64,000 bases of DNA from Flavobacterium notoginsengisoli (GCF_014207905.1 NZ_JACHLB010000008.1:1-64000), one strand, 5' to 3'; numbered from the stretch's first letter, positions 33,718-41,597 are shown. Program-made: numbers and translations. The notes: a model not told the origin generated them from the sequence alone.

Positions 33718-34611
33718 ATGGAACATACTGAACCAAATGCCTGCCTGTCAATAAAAGATTTTGAATCTAACCTAAAACAGATTCATACAGATAAATATAT
33801 TGAAACCGCACAAAATGTGAGGCTTTATGTAAAAGATTATGGTCAAGGAAAACCAGTAATTTTAATCCATGGCTGGCCACTTTCTAACGAAATGTGGGAA
33901 TATCAGATTGATCATTTAGTACAGAATAACTTCCGCGTAATTGCTTACGATCGTCGTGGTTTCGGAAAATCATCACAACCTTGGGATGGCTATGATTATG
34001 ATACTTTAACGGATGATCTTCAAGAAATAATTGAACAATTGGAATTAGAAAATGTAACACTTGTCGGATTCTCAATGGGAGGCGGCGAAGTGGTGCGCTA
34101 TTTCAGTCGTCATGGCGGAAAAAACGTTTCTAAAATTGCTTTAATTTCTTCAATCATTCCTTTTCTTTTAAGAACAAATGATAATCCCGATGGACATCCA
34201 AAAGAGAAAAGTGAAAATACGGCTGCCGCTATTAAAGAAGACAGAATCGGATTTATAGATAATTTCGGAAAAACATTTTTTGGTGTTAACATCATCAACA
34301 AGCCATTGAGCACACCATTGTTGGAATATTACAGAGCTTTATGTTCTGTAGCTTCTCCTCGTGCAACTTTAAAATGTGCCGAATCTTTTTCTTATACTGA
34401 TTTTAGAGATGAGTTAGATTTTATAAAAGTTCCAACGCTTATTATTCATGGAAATGACGATAAAATTGTACCAATAGATCTTACTTCTAGAAAAGCTGCT
34501 GAAATGATTAAAAATAACACCTTTATAGAATATGAAGGCGCTCCGCACGGATTATTCTACACCGATAGAGAAAAATTAAATGAAGATTTACTGCAGTTTT
34601 TAAATTCATAA
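33718..34611 (+). CDS. Alpha/beta hydrolase, non-heme chloroperoxidase/arylesterase-like
   Basis: A 297-residue cytoplasmic hydrolase. Oxyanion motif ILIHGWPLSNEMWEYQ, then IAYDRRGFGKSSQPWDGYDYDTLTDDL, the nucleophile elbow LVGFSMGGGEVVRY, the Asp in IIHGNDDKIVPID and the catalytic His in EGAPHGLFYT. This pattern is that of cofactor-free haloperoxidases, which act mainly as esterases or perhydrolases. No signal peptide is seen. It has about 30 extra N-terminal residues before the fold and ends at a strong terminator. Confidence 0.88.
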   Translation: MEHTEPNACLSIKDFESNLKQIHTDKYIETAQNVRLYVKDYGQGKPVILIHGWPLSNEMWEYQIDHLVQNNFRVIAYDRRGFGKSSQPWDGYDYDTLTDDLQEIIEQLELENVTLVGFSMGGGEVVRYFSRHGGKNVSKIALISSIIPFLLRTNDNPDGHPKEKSENTAAAIKEDRIGFIDNFGKTFFGVNIINKPLSTPLLEYYRALCSVASPRATLKCAESFSYTDFRDELDFIKVPTLIIHGNDDKIVPIDLTSRKAAEMIKNNTFIEYEGAPHGLFYTDREKLNEDLLQFLNS

Positions 34612-34624
34612 AAAATTAAAAAAG

Positions 34625-34675
34625 TATCCAAAGAAGCAAGCTGAATAAGCTAACTGCTTCTTTGGATATTTTTTA
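34625..34675 (+). terminator. Terminator after the haloperoxidase-like gene
   Basis: TATCCAAAGAAGCA pairs perfectly with TGCTTCTTTGGATA; a short inner AGCT/AGCT stem extends it; TTTTTT follows. Confidence 0.9.
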
Positions 34676-34709
34676 TTCTTGTGCTCTTTTATTTACAGAT
34701 TTTTAAACC

Positions 34710-34717
34710 TATTTTTG
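34710..34717 (+). promoter_or_regulatory. -7 promoter element of the thioredoxin-family gene
   Basis: TATTTTTG fits TAnnTTTG and ends 20 bases before ATG 34738. It therefore argues against the in-frame TTG at 34681. Confidence 0.6.
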
Positions 34718-34737
34718 AAAATCAAATTTCTTGTAAA

Positions 34738-35292
34738 ATGGCACGAACAGAATCTAAAATGCTTCCATTAGGAACCAATGCACCTGAATTTTATTTAAAG
34801 GATACCAATTCTAACGATACTTTTTCTTTTGAAGATTTAAAGGGATCTAAAGGCACTTTAGTAATGTTCATCTGTAATCACTGTCCGTTTGTACTTCACG
34901 TCATCAAAGAAATTGTTATGATTTCTAATGATTATCGTGTGCAAGGAATTGGAATAATCGCTATCTCAAGTAATGATGTTGTAAAATATCCTGCAGATTC
35001 TCCAGAATTAATGTCCGATTTTGCTTTAGAAAATAAAATTGATTTTCCATATTTATATGATGAAAGCCAAGACACAGCAAAAGCCTATCAAGCAGCATGC
35101 ACGCCTGACTTTTATTTATTTGATAATCAAAACAAATTATTCTATCGTGGACAGTTGGACGACTCAAGACCCGGTAACGGAATTCCTCTTAGCGGAAGCG
35201 ATTTAAGAGGTGCGATAGATGCGTTACTTTATAACCGAAGTTTAAAAGAACCACAGAAACCAAGTTTAGGCTGTGGCATTAAATGGAAGTAA
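34738..35292 (+). CDS. Thioredoxin family protein (peroxiredoxin-like AhpC/TSA fold)
   Basis: A 184-residue cytoplasmic thiol protein. The fold starts PLGTNAPEFYLKDTNSND. The active-site region is MFICNHCPFVLHVIKE, a CxxC-type C-N-H-C centre rather than WCGPC. The late VQ/CTPDFYLFD segment supplies the family's cis-Pro neighbourhood. This matches the widespread Bacteroidota 'thioredoxin family protein' with CNHCP, often of unknown partner. The ATG start MARTESKM is chosen because the promoter lies inside the longer TTG-started frame. An about 390-base leader-like gap follows. Confidence 0.86.
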   Translation: MARTESKMLPLGTNAPEFYLKDTNSNDTFSFEDLKGSKGTLVMFICNHCPFVLHVIKEIVMISNDYRVQGIGIIAISSNDVVKYPADSPELMSDFALENKIDFPYLYDESQDTAKAYQAACTPDFYLFDNQNKLFYRGQLDDSRPGNGIPLSGSDLRGAIDALLYNRSLKEPQKPSLGCGIKWK

Positions 35293-35319
35293 TATCTCAC
35301 TAAATTCAAAAAGATTACC

Positions 35320-35327
35320 TATCTTTG
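35320..35327 (+). promoter_or_regulatory. -7 promoter element of a leader-like region
   Basis: TATCTTTG fits TAnnTTTG. The nearest start codon is the small ORF ATG 22 bases downstream, then nothing until the gene at 35679. Confidence 0.6.
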
Positions 35328-35349
35328 CAAATCAATTTTAATAATCCTT

Positions 35350-35451
35350 ATGGGAAATAGAATACCATTTACAGCCTCTAGACAGCCGTTTTGCCTAGCA
35401 AAACCAGTTGTTGCTGTAATTATTTCACATAATAAGGCCTTTATTTTTTAG
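35350..35451 (+). CDS. Possible 33-residue leader peptide
   Basis: A short frame of 33 codons, beginning MGNRIPFTASRQPFCLAKP and ending in an aromatic/aliphatic tail. It starts 22 bases after a good promoter and fits no known family. Its last codons overlap one of two mutually exclusive hairpins (35435-35455 versus 35453-35489). It may be a translated leader that senses ribosome position, or chance; translation is unproven. Confidence 0.35.
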   Translation: MGNRIPFTASRQPFCLAKPVVAVIISHNKAFIF

Positions 35452-35489
35452 GCCTCCGTCTACTTCAGTTTTCTTCTTTTTGACGGAGG
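35435..35489 (+). promoter_or_regulatory. Two competing hairpins in a leader region
   Basis: AGGCCT (35435-35440) can pair with AGGCCT (35450-35455), but CCTCCGTC (35453-35460) can instead pair with GACGGAGG (35482-35489). The two overlap, so only one can form at a time. No T run follows, so this is not a simple terminator. From 35490 to 35678 I see only AT-rich sequence. The mechanism is inferred. Confidence 0.45.
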
Positions 35490-35678
35490 ATTTACAACAA
35501 GCTTAACATTTATTTATTTGACAAAAATTAGATTTTTTGATCAGATTCATTTTTGTTTACTAATCCAGACAATTTTAATCATTTTCTTTTTTTTAAAGAC
35601 TAGAAAATTATTTGCTTACTAATTCCAAAAAAGAAGAAATGTCATTTTAAATAGTATAACAATAAATTCAATATAGAT

Positions 35679-36074
35679 ATGAAACCAACACCCACTTTCT
35701 GTAAATCAGATTATCAGTTTTTAAGAGAATTGATTTTAAAAAGTAAAAATTCGACAAATACAAAAGAAGCCAATCAGCTTTCACAAGAATTGGATCGCGC
35801 TGTAATTAGTAAAGAAAGCGAACTGGACAGTTCTGTAATCCGAATTAATTCTATTATAACAATTGAAGATGTAAAAGCAAATAAACAAATGAAAATTCAA
35901 ATCGTTTTACCTTCTGCTGCAGATGTAAAACAATCAAAAATCTCAATTCTAGCACCTTTAAGTGTTGCTATTATTGGCTTTAAAGAAAATGACGAAGTAG
36001 ATTGGGAATTACCTGCTGGCATCAAAACATTAAAAGTAGTAGCTGTAGACAATTCGGCTGTTTCGCATTCTTAA
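35679..36074 (+). CDS. GreA/GreB C-terminal-domain protein, Rnk-like
   Basis: A 131-residue protein. An N-terminal helical part (about 1-50, SDYQFLRELILKSKNSTN...LSQELDRAVI) precedes the GreA/GreB C-terminal fold (VIRINSIITIEDVKANKQMKIQIVLP ... ISILAPLSVAIIGFKENDEVDWELPAG). The order resembles Rnk (regulator of nucleoside diphosphate kinase), which lacks the long Gre coiled coil and binds RNA polymerase. It sits 228 bases downstream of the leader-like small ORF, and a terminator follows directly. Confidence 0.85.
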   Translation: MKPTPTFCKSDYQFLRELILKSKNSTNTKEANQLSQELDRAVISKESELDSSVIRINSIITIEDVKANKQMKIQIVLPSAADVKQSKISILAPLSVAIIGFKENDEVDWELPAGIKTLKVVAVDNSAVSHS

Positions 36075-36081
36075 CTTTTTA

Positions 36082-36112
36082 AACACCTCATTTTGTGACG
36101 GTGTTTTTTTTA
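36082..36112 (+). terminator. Terminator after the Rnk-like gene
   Basis: AACACC / GGTGTT form the stem (with TCA/TGA extending it) and a run of eight T follows. Confidence 0.82.
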
Positions 36113-36129
36113 TATCTATTTGAAAATAA

Positions 36130-36158
36130 AAAAACTGTTCGATTGAACAGTTTTTTTT
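36130..36158. terminator. Bidirectional terminator ahead of the cytochrome gene's 3' end
   Basis: AAAACTGTTC and GAACAGTTTT are perfectly complementary around a four-base loop, with A and T runs on either side. Confidence 0.88.
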
Positions 36159-36180
36159 ATGCTTTTTTCGAAACTATAAA

Positions 36181-36483
36181 TTATAATTGCGAGTGAATGT
36201 AATCTGTAACAGATGCCAATTGAACTCCGTCTAATTTTGCTTTTTTACCCATACTTACCAAAATTGGTGCCCATTCTTCCTTTGTAAACTTTTTCGGTTC
36301 GTACAATTTATGGCATTTAGCACAATTATTTTCATACAAATTTTTACCTGCTTCCAGTTCAGGTGTTAAAGCTACTGTTTTTGGCGCAGCTTCTACTGGA
36401 GCAGAGGCAACTGGTGCTGCTTTTTGAGTTCCGCAAGAAACCACAAATAATGCAAGTCCTGCAAGAATTAAAATATTTTTCAT
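36181..36483 (-). CDS. Cytochrome c-type lipoprotein
   Basis: A 100-residue predicted lipoprotein: lipobox VVSC (Cys17), an Ala/Pro-rich linker (about 22-38), then a small class I cytochrome c domain with the haem motif NNCAKCHKLYEP (C-A-K-C-H) and a C-terminal helix. A Met in ILVSMGKKA is the likely sixth ligand. It probably passes electrons at the periplasmic face of a membrane; which oxidase it serves cannot be told. It lies between two terminators as a single-gene unit on the minus strand. Confidence 0.9.
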   Translation of the reverse strand: MKNILILAGLALFVVSCGTQKAAPVASAPVEAAPKTVALTPELEAGKNLYENNCAKCHKLYEPKKFTKEEWAPILVSMGKKAKLDGVQLASVTDYIHSQL

Positions 36484-36506
36484 CGTCTTTGTTTTTTAGT
36501 AAATAT

Positions 36507-36541
36507 AAAAAAATCCCATATGCCAAAACATATGGGATTAC
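36507..36541 (-). terminator. Terminator after the PPIase fusion gene
   Basis: AATCCCATATG and CATATGGGATT pair perfectly around a six-base loop. On the minus strand a T run follows. Confidence 0.88.
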
Positions 36542-36574
36542 TATTTAAAACAATACTAAATTGCTTCTAATCTC

Positions 36575-37507
36575 TTATTTTACGTCCATTAATTCAACGT
36601 CAAAAATCAAAGTTGCGTGTGGAGGAATTACACCACCTGCACCAGATGGTCCGTATGCCAAATCAGATGGAATTACGAAACGAGCTTTGTCTCCAACTTG
36701 TAATAAAGCAATACCTTCGTCCCATCCTTCGATAACTTGTCCAATTCCTAATTTGAATTCGATTGGTTTTTTACGTGGGTAAGATGAATCAAAAACTTTT
36801 CCGTTTTCTAAAGATCCTTCGTAGTGAACAGAAACTGTTTTTCCTGCTTCTGCTTTTTTACCTTCACCTTTTTGGATCATTTTATAACGTAAACCACTTT
36901 CAGTTCTATCAAAACCAGCAGCTAATTGTTCCATTTTTGCTTCAGATTCTGCCTTTAAAGCTGCTTCTCTTTTCATTCTAGCACCTTTTAAACCAATGAA
37001 AGCTTCAATTGCATTCCATTTTTGCGCTTCTTCACCAACTCTGATAATTTCTACAGATTCTAATGCATCACCTTGAGCAACAGCATCAACAATATCTTGT
37101 CCTTCAACAACGTGTCCAAAAACTGTATGTTTTCCGTCTAACCAAGGAGTTGGCACGTGAGTAATGAAGAATTGAGATCCGTTAGTTCCAGGACCAGAAT
37201 TTGCCATAGATAAAACTCCAGGACGATCGTGTTTTAAACTTGGTACAAACTCGTCATCAAATTTATATCCAGGATCTCCAGTTCCAGTTCCTTTAGGGCA
37301 ACCACCTTGAATCATGAAATCAGCGATAACTCTGTGAAAGTTTAAACCATCGTAGAATTTTTGTCCTTGAGGTTTTACTTTATTTTCCATATTTCCTTCT
37401 GCAAGAGCTACAAAGTTACCTACAGTTCCTGGCGTTAAGTCGTGTGTTAGTTTAACTAAAATCGAACCTTTGCTAGTGTTGAATTTAGCGTATATTCCGT
37501 TTTCCAT
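36575..37507 (-). CDS. Dual peptidyl-prolyl isomerase: cyclophilin fused to FKBP
   Basis: A 310-residue cytoplasmic protein with two proline isomerase domains of different folds. Residues about 6-155 are cyclophilin-type (FHRVIADFMIQGG, GPGTNGSQFFITHVPTPWLDGKHTVFG). After a charged linker (GARMKREAALKAESEAKMEQ), residues about 205-310 are FKBP-type (VSVHYEGSLENGKVFDSSY, VIEGWDEGIALLQVGDKARFVIPSDLAYG, IPPHATLIFDVELM). Most active-site aromatic residues of both folds are visible. Cyclophilin-FKBP order fusions have been described as dual-family immunophilins, including in Flavobacterium. No signal peptide. A TAAATTTG promoter is 24 bases upstream. Confidence 0.93.
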   Translation of the reverse strand: MENGIYAKFNTSKGSILVKLTHDLTPGTVGNFVALAEGNMENKVKPQGQKFYDGLNFHRVIADFMIQGGCPKGTGTGDPGYKFDDEFVPSLKHDRPGVLSMANSGPGTNGSQFFITHVPTPWLDGKHTVFGHVVEGQDIVDAVAQGDALESVEIIRVGEEAQKWNAIEAFIGLKGARMKREAALKAESEAKMEQLAAGFDRTESGLRYKMIQKGEGKKAEAGKTVSVHYEGSLENGKVFDSSYPRKKPIEFKLGIGQVIEGWDEGIALLQVGDKARFVIPSDLAYGPSGAGGVIPPHATLIFDVELMDVK

Positions 37508-37530
37508 TGTTGTTATTTTTTAATTGAACG

Positions 37531-37538
37531 CAAATTTA
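37531..37538 (-). promoter_or_regulatory. -7 promoter element of the PPIase fusion
   Basis: Minus strand TAAATTTG fits TAnnTTTG. Confidence 0.65.
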
Positions 37539-37549
37539 CAATTAATTTC

Positions 37550-38734
37550 TTAATCAATTTGTGCTTTCTCTCTTTTAGATTTTGATTTATAAGTAAGTCC
37601 GTAAACTATTAATGATAATGAAGATAAGACCATACAGCCAATTGTTACAGCGTGCCATCCGCCTAATTTCCATAATAATAATCCGTATGCAGATCCTGCG
37701 GCAGTTCCTAAAAAGGTAAGTGACATAAATACCGTATTCAGTCTGTTTCTAGCTTCAGGCAATAACGAATAAACTCGTGTTTGGTTTGAAATATGGACAC
37801 CTTGAATTCCGATGTCAATAAATACAATTCCGATTGCGATTCCGATTACACTTTCGATAGAAAAGTAAAAAATTAAGAAGCTTATCAAGACTAATAAAAT
37901 TCCATAACCAACTGCAATTCTAGAATTCCCTTTATCTCCCAATTTTCCAACCAAAGGCGCTGCTAAAGCTCCAGAAGCGCCTACAATTCCAAATAAACCA
38001 ATTGTGGCACTATTAAAATTAAAAGGTTCTCCAGAAAGCAATAAAACCATTGTAGTCCAGAAAGCACCAAACTGAGCAAAACTAAAAACATTAATTGCCG
38101 TAGCTTCGCGTAAAACAGGCTGTGTTTTTATAAGTGTAAATAAAGATTGAATCAACTGCCCATAAGTTCCCTGAAACTGAGGTTTATTAACGGGAAATTT
38201 ACTTTGAATTACAAAAAAGATCAGAAGACAGATTCCGGCAGCAATGTAAAACATTGATCTCCAACCTAAAACCTGACCGATAAATCCGCTTAACGTTCGC
38301 GAAAGCAAAATTCCGACCAATAATCCGCTCATAATGGTCCCTACTACTTTTCCTCTTTGTTCCGGCGCGCTTAGAGAAGCCGCCAAAGGCAAAATAAGCT
38401 GTGGCACAATAGAAGTAATTCCGATAAGCAATGAAGCAATTTGTAAAACTAAAAAACTTTTAGCTGTTGCGGCAATCAGCAAAGCGATTACTGTTGCAAA
38501 AGTTGTCATTAAAATTTGCCTTTTTCGTTCTATTTTATCGCCAAGTGGTACCATAAAAAATAAACCAATTGCGTAACCTGCCTGAGTAAGATACGTTATT
38601 GTTCCGGCATTGGCTTCTGGAATTTTAAATTCATTAGCGATTAAAACAATCAAAGGCTGGCAGTAATAAAGATTTGCAACTATTAATCCAGTGCAAACTG
38701 CCATAAAAAGTACATTTGTTTTAGATAAATTCAT
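37550..38734 (-). CDS. MFS transporter
   Basis: A 394-residue 12-helix major facilitator transporter. The N-terminal half contains YYCQPLIVLIANEF and the loop-2 motif PLGDKIERKRQIL (G-D-K-x-x-R-K-R type). The C-terminal half repeats a weaker version (LVGKLGDKGNSR). The type resembles drug or sugar-efflux transporters; the substrate is unknown. The promoter (TATTTTTG) is only four bases from the ATG. Immediately upstream lies a widely separated 13-bp inverted repeat that could be an operator or loop site. Confidence 0.9.
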   Translation of the reverse strand: MNLSKTNVLFMAVCTGLIVANLYYCQPLIVLIANEFKIPEANAGTITYLTQAGYAIGLFFMVPLGDKIERKRQILMTTFATVIALLIAATAKSFLVLQIASLLIGITSIVPQLILPLAASLSAPEQRGKVVGTIMSGLLVGILLSRTLSGFIGQVLGWRSMFYIAAGICLLIFFVIQSKFPVNKPQFQGTYGQLIQSLFTLIKTQPVLREATAINVFSFAQFGAFWTTMVLLLSGEPFNFNSATIGLFGIVGASGALAAPLVGKLGDKGNSRIAVGYGILLVLISFLIFYFSIESVIGIAIGIVFIDIGIQGVHISNQTRVYSLLPEARNRLNTVFMSLTFLGTAAGSAYGLLLWKLGGWHAVTIGCMVLSSLSLIVYGLTYKSKSKREKAQID

Positions 38735-38738
38735 GCTG

Positions 38739-38746
38739 CAAAAATA
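38739..38746 (-). promoter_or_regulatory. -7 promoter element of the MFS gene
   Basis: Minus strand TATTTTTG fits TAnnTTTG and ends four bases before the ATG. Confidence 0.6.
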
Positions 38747-38748
38747 CC

Positions 38749-38808
38749 GATCTAATCTTAATTGAAACTTTAAAAAAGTTATAAAATTTTTAATTTTAAG
38801 ATTAGATC
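38749..38808. promoter_or_regulatory. Split 13-bp inverted repeat next to the MFS promoter
   Basis: GATCTAATCTTAA (38749-38761) and TTAAGATTAGATC (38796-38808) are perfect inverted copies 34 bases apart. The near copy touches the -7 element. Candidate operator pair for an unknown regulator. Confidence 0.65.
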
Positions 38809-38846
38809 AGAATTTTTTAGTCAAAATTTAATTGATTATAAAGGCT

Positions 38847-39188
38847 TTAGTAATTCAAAAAGTCTTCTCTAGCCGGACTGAAAACATCTGTAAGCATTCC
38901 TTCTTCTAAACATACAACTCCGTGTACCGCATGAGGCGGAATATAAAAACTATCGCCTTCTTTCAAAGTCTCTGTTACACCGCTGATTGTTACATCAAAC
39001 TTACCGCTTGCAATATAAGTTACCTGAGAATGATAATGATCGTGCAAAGTTCCGATTCCACCCTTTTCAAAATGAACGTTAACAAGCATCACTTTTTCAT
39101 CAAAAGCCAAAATCTTGCGTTTGATTCCTTCTCCAACTATTTCCCATTCAATTTCGTCTCCTTTTATAAATTCTTTGCTTGTTTTCAT
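38847..39188 (-). CDS. Cupin domain protein
   Basis: A 113-residue single-domain cupin. The metal-site motifs are TLHDHYHSQVTYIASGKFDVTI (motif 1, three His) and YIPPHAVHGVVC (motif 2). KdgF-like pectin-degradation proteins and small dioxygenase-like cupins share this size; no substrate can be assigned. It is the last of three minus-strand genes, its start lying two bases after the stop of the archaemetzincin gene, so it is cotranscribed with the latter. Confidence 0.85.
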   Translation of the reverse strand: MKTSKEFIKGDEIEWEIVGEGIKRKILAFDEKVMLVNVHFEKGGIGTLHDHYHSQVTYIASGKFDVTISGVTETLKEGDSFYIPPHAVHGVVCLEEGMLTDVFSPAREDFLNY

Positions 39189-39190
39189 TT

Positions 39191-40090
39191 CTATTTATTT
39201 TTAATTTTTTCGAGATCTTTTTCCATTAGCGCTAAACCATCGGTCAAATTATTCTCTTTAAAGTATTTTTGTAATTCTTCTAATCTTTTGATATTATCGT
39301 ATTTAAACCCTGAATTTAATTTTCTTTGACAACGTGAGCACAGTCTAATTGAATGAGAATCTGTTTCCGGCATACTATTGGTTCCATTCATAACGCAACT
39401 CACTTCAACACAATGATGCAAGCCAAACATATGACCTATTTCATGAGAACAAATCTTAAGTAATCGATCTAATGCTAATTTAAAATCGGCTTCTTTTTGC
39501 ATTCTATAGATAGAACTAACCGCAATTCTATCACTATAAGATGCCAATCCAAAAACATAACTCCATTCTGGTTTTGGATACAAATCATTTTCTGTGATAG
39601 CCATTAAAGCAACTCCTTTACTAGGTTTTTCTTTTTTTAAAACATCTCTTAAAATATATCCTGCTAAAAACTGCTCTTGCCCCATATTCCCCATCCTTCT
39701 TGCCTTATTGGGAATAATATCATTTGAAACACTTTCCAAAACTTTGGTTTCCAATTGAAAAAATATTTGCAAATACTGACGAACCAATTCAATTTGTTTG
39801 ATTTGTGAAGCATCAAATTTACCGATTGGCTGTAAATAAATTATGTTTTCTTCTTTAGTTGGAACTACGTGTTTTGTCTTTATAAATTGCTCAAAACTCT
39901 GTTCTTTTTCTTTGTTAAAAAAACGCCATTCTCCGTAAGCTGGTGCAGCGAGCTTTACATCATTATCTTCAATATCCATAAAATACGGACTTGGAGGCGG
40001 AACCGAAACTGAGATTAAATTTGATTTTTCTTTTTTATTTGATTCACAAGCAATAAGAACTACAAAAGCCAACAAAAGAAGTTTCTTCAT
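39191..40090 (-). CDS. Archaemetzincin-type metalloprotease lipoprotein
   Basis: A 299-residue predicted lipoprotein (lipobox VLIAC, Cys15) with an archaemetzincin zinc protease domain. The extended zinc motif reads HEIGHMFGLHHCVEVSCVMNG and ends with the family C-x-x-C (RLCSRCQRKL). The remaining N-terminal half (about 30-190) is family-typical. It lies between a TIM-barrel isomerase-like gene (12 bases upstream) and a cupin (2 bases downstream). The anchoring suggests an envelope location; substrates are unknown. Confidence 0.92.
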   Translation of the reverse strand: MKKLLLLAFVVLIACESNKKEKSNLISVSVPPPSPYFMDIEDNDVKLAAPAYGEWRFFNKEKEQSFEQFIKTKHVVPTKEENIIYLQPIGKFDASQIKQIELVRQYLQIFFQLETKVLESVSNDIIPNKARRMGNMGQEQFLAGYILRDVLKKEKPSKGVALMAITENDLYPKPEWSYVFGLASYSDRIAVSSIYRMQKEADFKLALDRLLKICSHEIGHMFGLHHCVEVSCVMNGTNSMPETDSHSIRLCSRCQRKLNSGFKYDNIKRLEELQKYFKENNLTDGLALMEKDLEKIKNK

Positions 40091-40102
40091 AAATTAAATA
40101 TA

Positions 40103-40975
40103 CTAGATTAAATTTTTAGAAATAAAATCGCAACTAGATTTAATGGATTCGAAAGAATTGTTAGCAAAATTATTCTCTTGTTCTACAAAAAAATGGATCA
40201 TTCCTGATTGTTTTGAAGCTGCAAATAAAGGCTTAAAATCGATAGTTCCCGAACCCACTTCTGTATTCAAATCATTATTCTTTTTGTCTTTATCTTTTAC
40301 ATGCCACATTTTAAATCGTCCCGGATTTTCTTTGAATAATTTTAAGGGATCATTTCCAGAATGAATTACCCAATATAAATCCAATTCAAAAAAGACTAAA
40401 TCTTTATCGGTTTCTTTTAATAAAATTTCAAAACCTGTAATGCCGTCGTGTTTTTCAAATTCAAAATCATGGTTGTGATAAGCTAGTTTCAAACCTGCTT
40501 TTTTACACATTACTGCCGCTTCATTTACACGAGCAGCAATCTTTTTATAATCTTGAATATTTCTTCTAAAAGGTTCATCGACCCAAGGAATGGTCAAAAA
40601 CTCACTTTTTAGAATTTTTGCAGCTTCTATTGCTGCAATTAATTCTTCTTTTTTTCCATCATATAGAAAACTTCCTAAATTATAATGCCCGCTGACAGCT
40701 TTGAGATTATTTTCATCTAGAATTTTCTTTAGCTCAATTGGAGTTAAACCCCAAAACTGATCTTTGATTGAAAAACCATACGTTTCAACCGCTGTATAAC
40801 CTGATTTAGCAACTTTCTCTAAAGTTGTTTTTACATCTTTTGGAAGTTCTTTACGAAGCGTATACAACTGTAATCCTATTTCTTTTTTACTCATAGAAAA
40901 TGCAAATGATGGTGACGCCAAAACTGCTGCCGTGGCGAGACTTGTGGTTACTATAAAATTTCTTCTTGTGGTCAT
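40103..40975 (-). CDS. Tat-exported sugar phosphate isomerase/epimerase-like protein
   Basis: A 290-residue TIM-barrel protein of the xylose isomerase-like/AP-endonuclease-2 fold. The N-terminus MTTRRNFIVTTSLATAAVL is a twin-arginine signal ending SPSFAFS, so it is exported folded. Motifs are GLQLYTLRKELP, AYHNHDFEF with metal ligands, DLYWVIHSGNDP, MWHVKDKDKKN and FFVEQENNF. Family members epimerise or isomerise sugars or inositols in the periplasm. It starts the operon with the archaemetzincin and cupin genes. Confidence 0.88.
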   Translation of the reverse strand: MTTRRNFIVTTSLATAAVLASPSFAFSMSKKEIGLQLYTLRKELPKDVKTTLEKVAKSGYTAVETYGFSIKDQFWGLTPIELKKILDENNLKAVSGHYNLGSFLYDGKKEELIAAIEAAKILKSEFLTIPWVDEPFRRNIQDYKKIAARVNEAAVMCKKAGLKLAYHNHDFEFEKHDGITGFEILLKETDKDLVFFELDLYWVIHSGNDPLKLFKENPGRFKMWHVKDKDKKNNDLNTEVGSGTIDFKPLFAASKQSGMIHFFVEQENNFANNSFESIKSSCDFISKNLI

Positions 40976-41006
40976 TTAGTTAGATAAATTTCAGAAAGTA
41001 AATATA

Positions 41007-41540
41007 TTATAAAAAATGATTCTCAAATCTGTTTATAAAATTTTGAAGCAAAACGGCTGTTTCTAAATCTACAATTTCCCCTTCTGGATTGATTTTGCCT
41101 CGCACACCTTGAATTAATAATTGCGTATCAGAATCAAGCTCTGCTCCAAGAGTTTTCATAATTAGCAAAAGCTGTTCGTGTGCCATTTCTCCTGAAGCTG
41201 AAGCCGTTATCAACCCCACTGTTTTATCTGTGAAGAGAGTCGTCGACACAAACCATTCTAAGGCATTTTTCAAACTTCCCGGAAGGCTGAAAACATACTC
41301 GGGAGTACAAATAATTACTCCTTGTGCATCTCTTATTTTATTTCGCAAAGAAATAATCTCTTTTGGCAGATTGTCAGTATCTAAATCAGGATTAAAATGA
41401 GGCAGAATATCTAAATCTTCAAATATTTCTAATTCAAATTCCGAAGACAATTGATTGGAAATATATTTTAGGATTTTAAAATTACTCGAATCTTTTCTCG
41501 TGCTGCCTGATACAGCAAGTATTTTTATTTTTGATGACAT
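41007..41540 (-). CDS. NADPH-dependent FMN reductase family protein
   Basis: A 177-residue flavodoxin-fold reductase. The FMN phosphate loop is SGSTRKDSSNFK and the second signature is TPEYVFSLPGSLKNALEW. It probably reduces quinones, azo compounds or flavin with NADPH. The spacing to the downstream minus-strand TIM-barrel gene is 31 bases, so the two could be cotranscribed. A hairpin and T run separate it from the lipoprotein gene upstream. Confidence 0.9.
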   Translation of the reverse strand: MSSKIKILAVSGSTRKDSSNFKILKYISNQLSSEFELEIFEDLDILPHFNPDLDTDNLPKEIISLRNKIRDAQGVIICTPEYVFSLPGSLKNALEWFVSTTLFTDKTVGLITASASGEMAHEQLLLIMKTLGAELDSDTQLLIQGVRGKINPEGEIVDLETAVLLQNFINRFENHFL

Positions 41541-41547
41541 TATGATA

Positions 41548-41597
41548 TAAAAAAAAGTAGTACTTCTAAATTAACATTTAAAAATACTACTTTTTAG
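41548..41597 (-). terminator. Terminator after the 117-residue lipoprotein gene
   Basis: AAAAAGTAGTA and TACTACTTTTT are perfectly complementary (11 bp) with a 22-base loop; a T run follows on the minus strand. Confidence 0.75.

Noticed and set aside
38922..39329. A 135-codon plus-strand frame across the cupin and archaemetzincin genes
   Set aside because: It is a shadow across two recognisable minus-strand genes.
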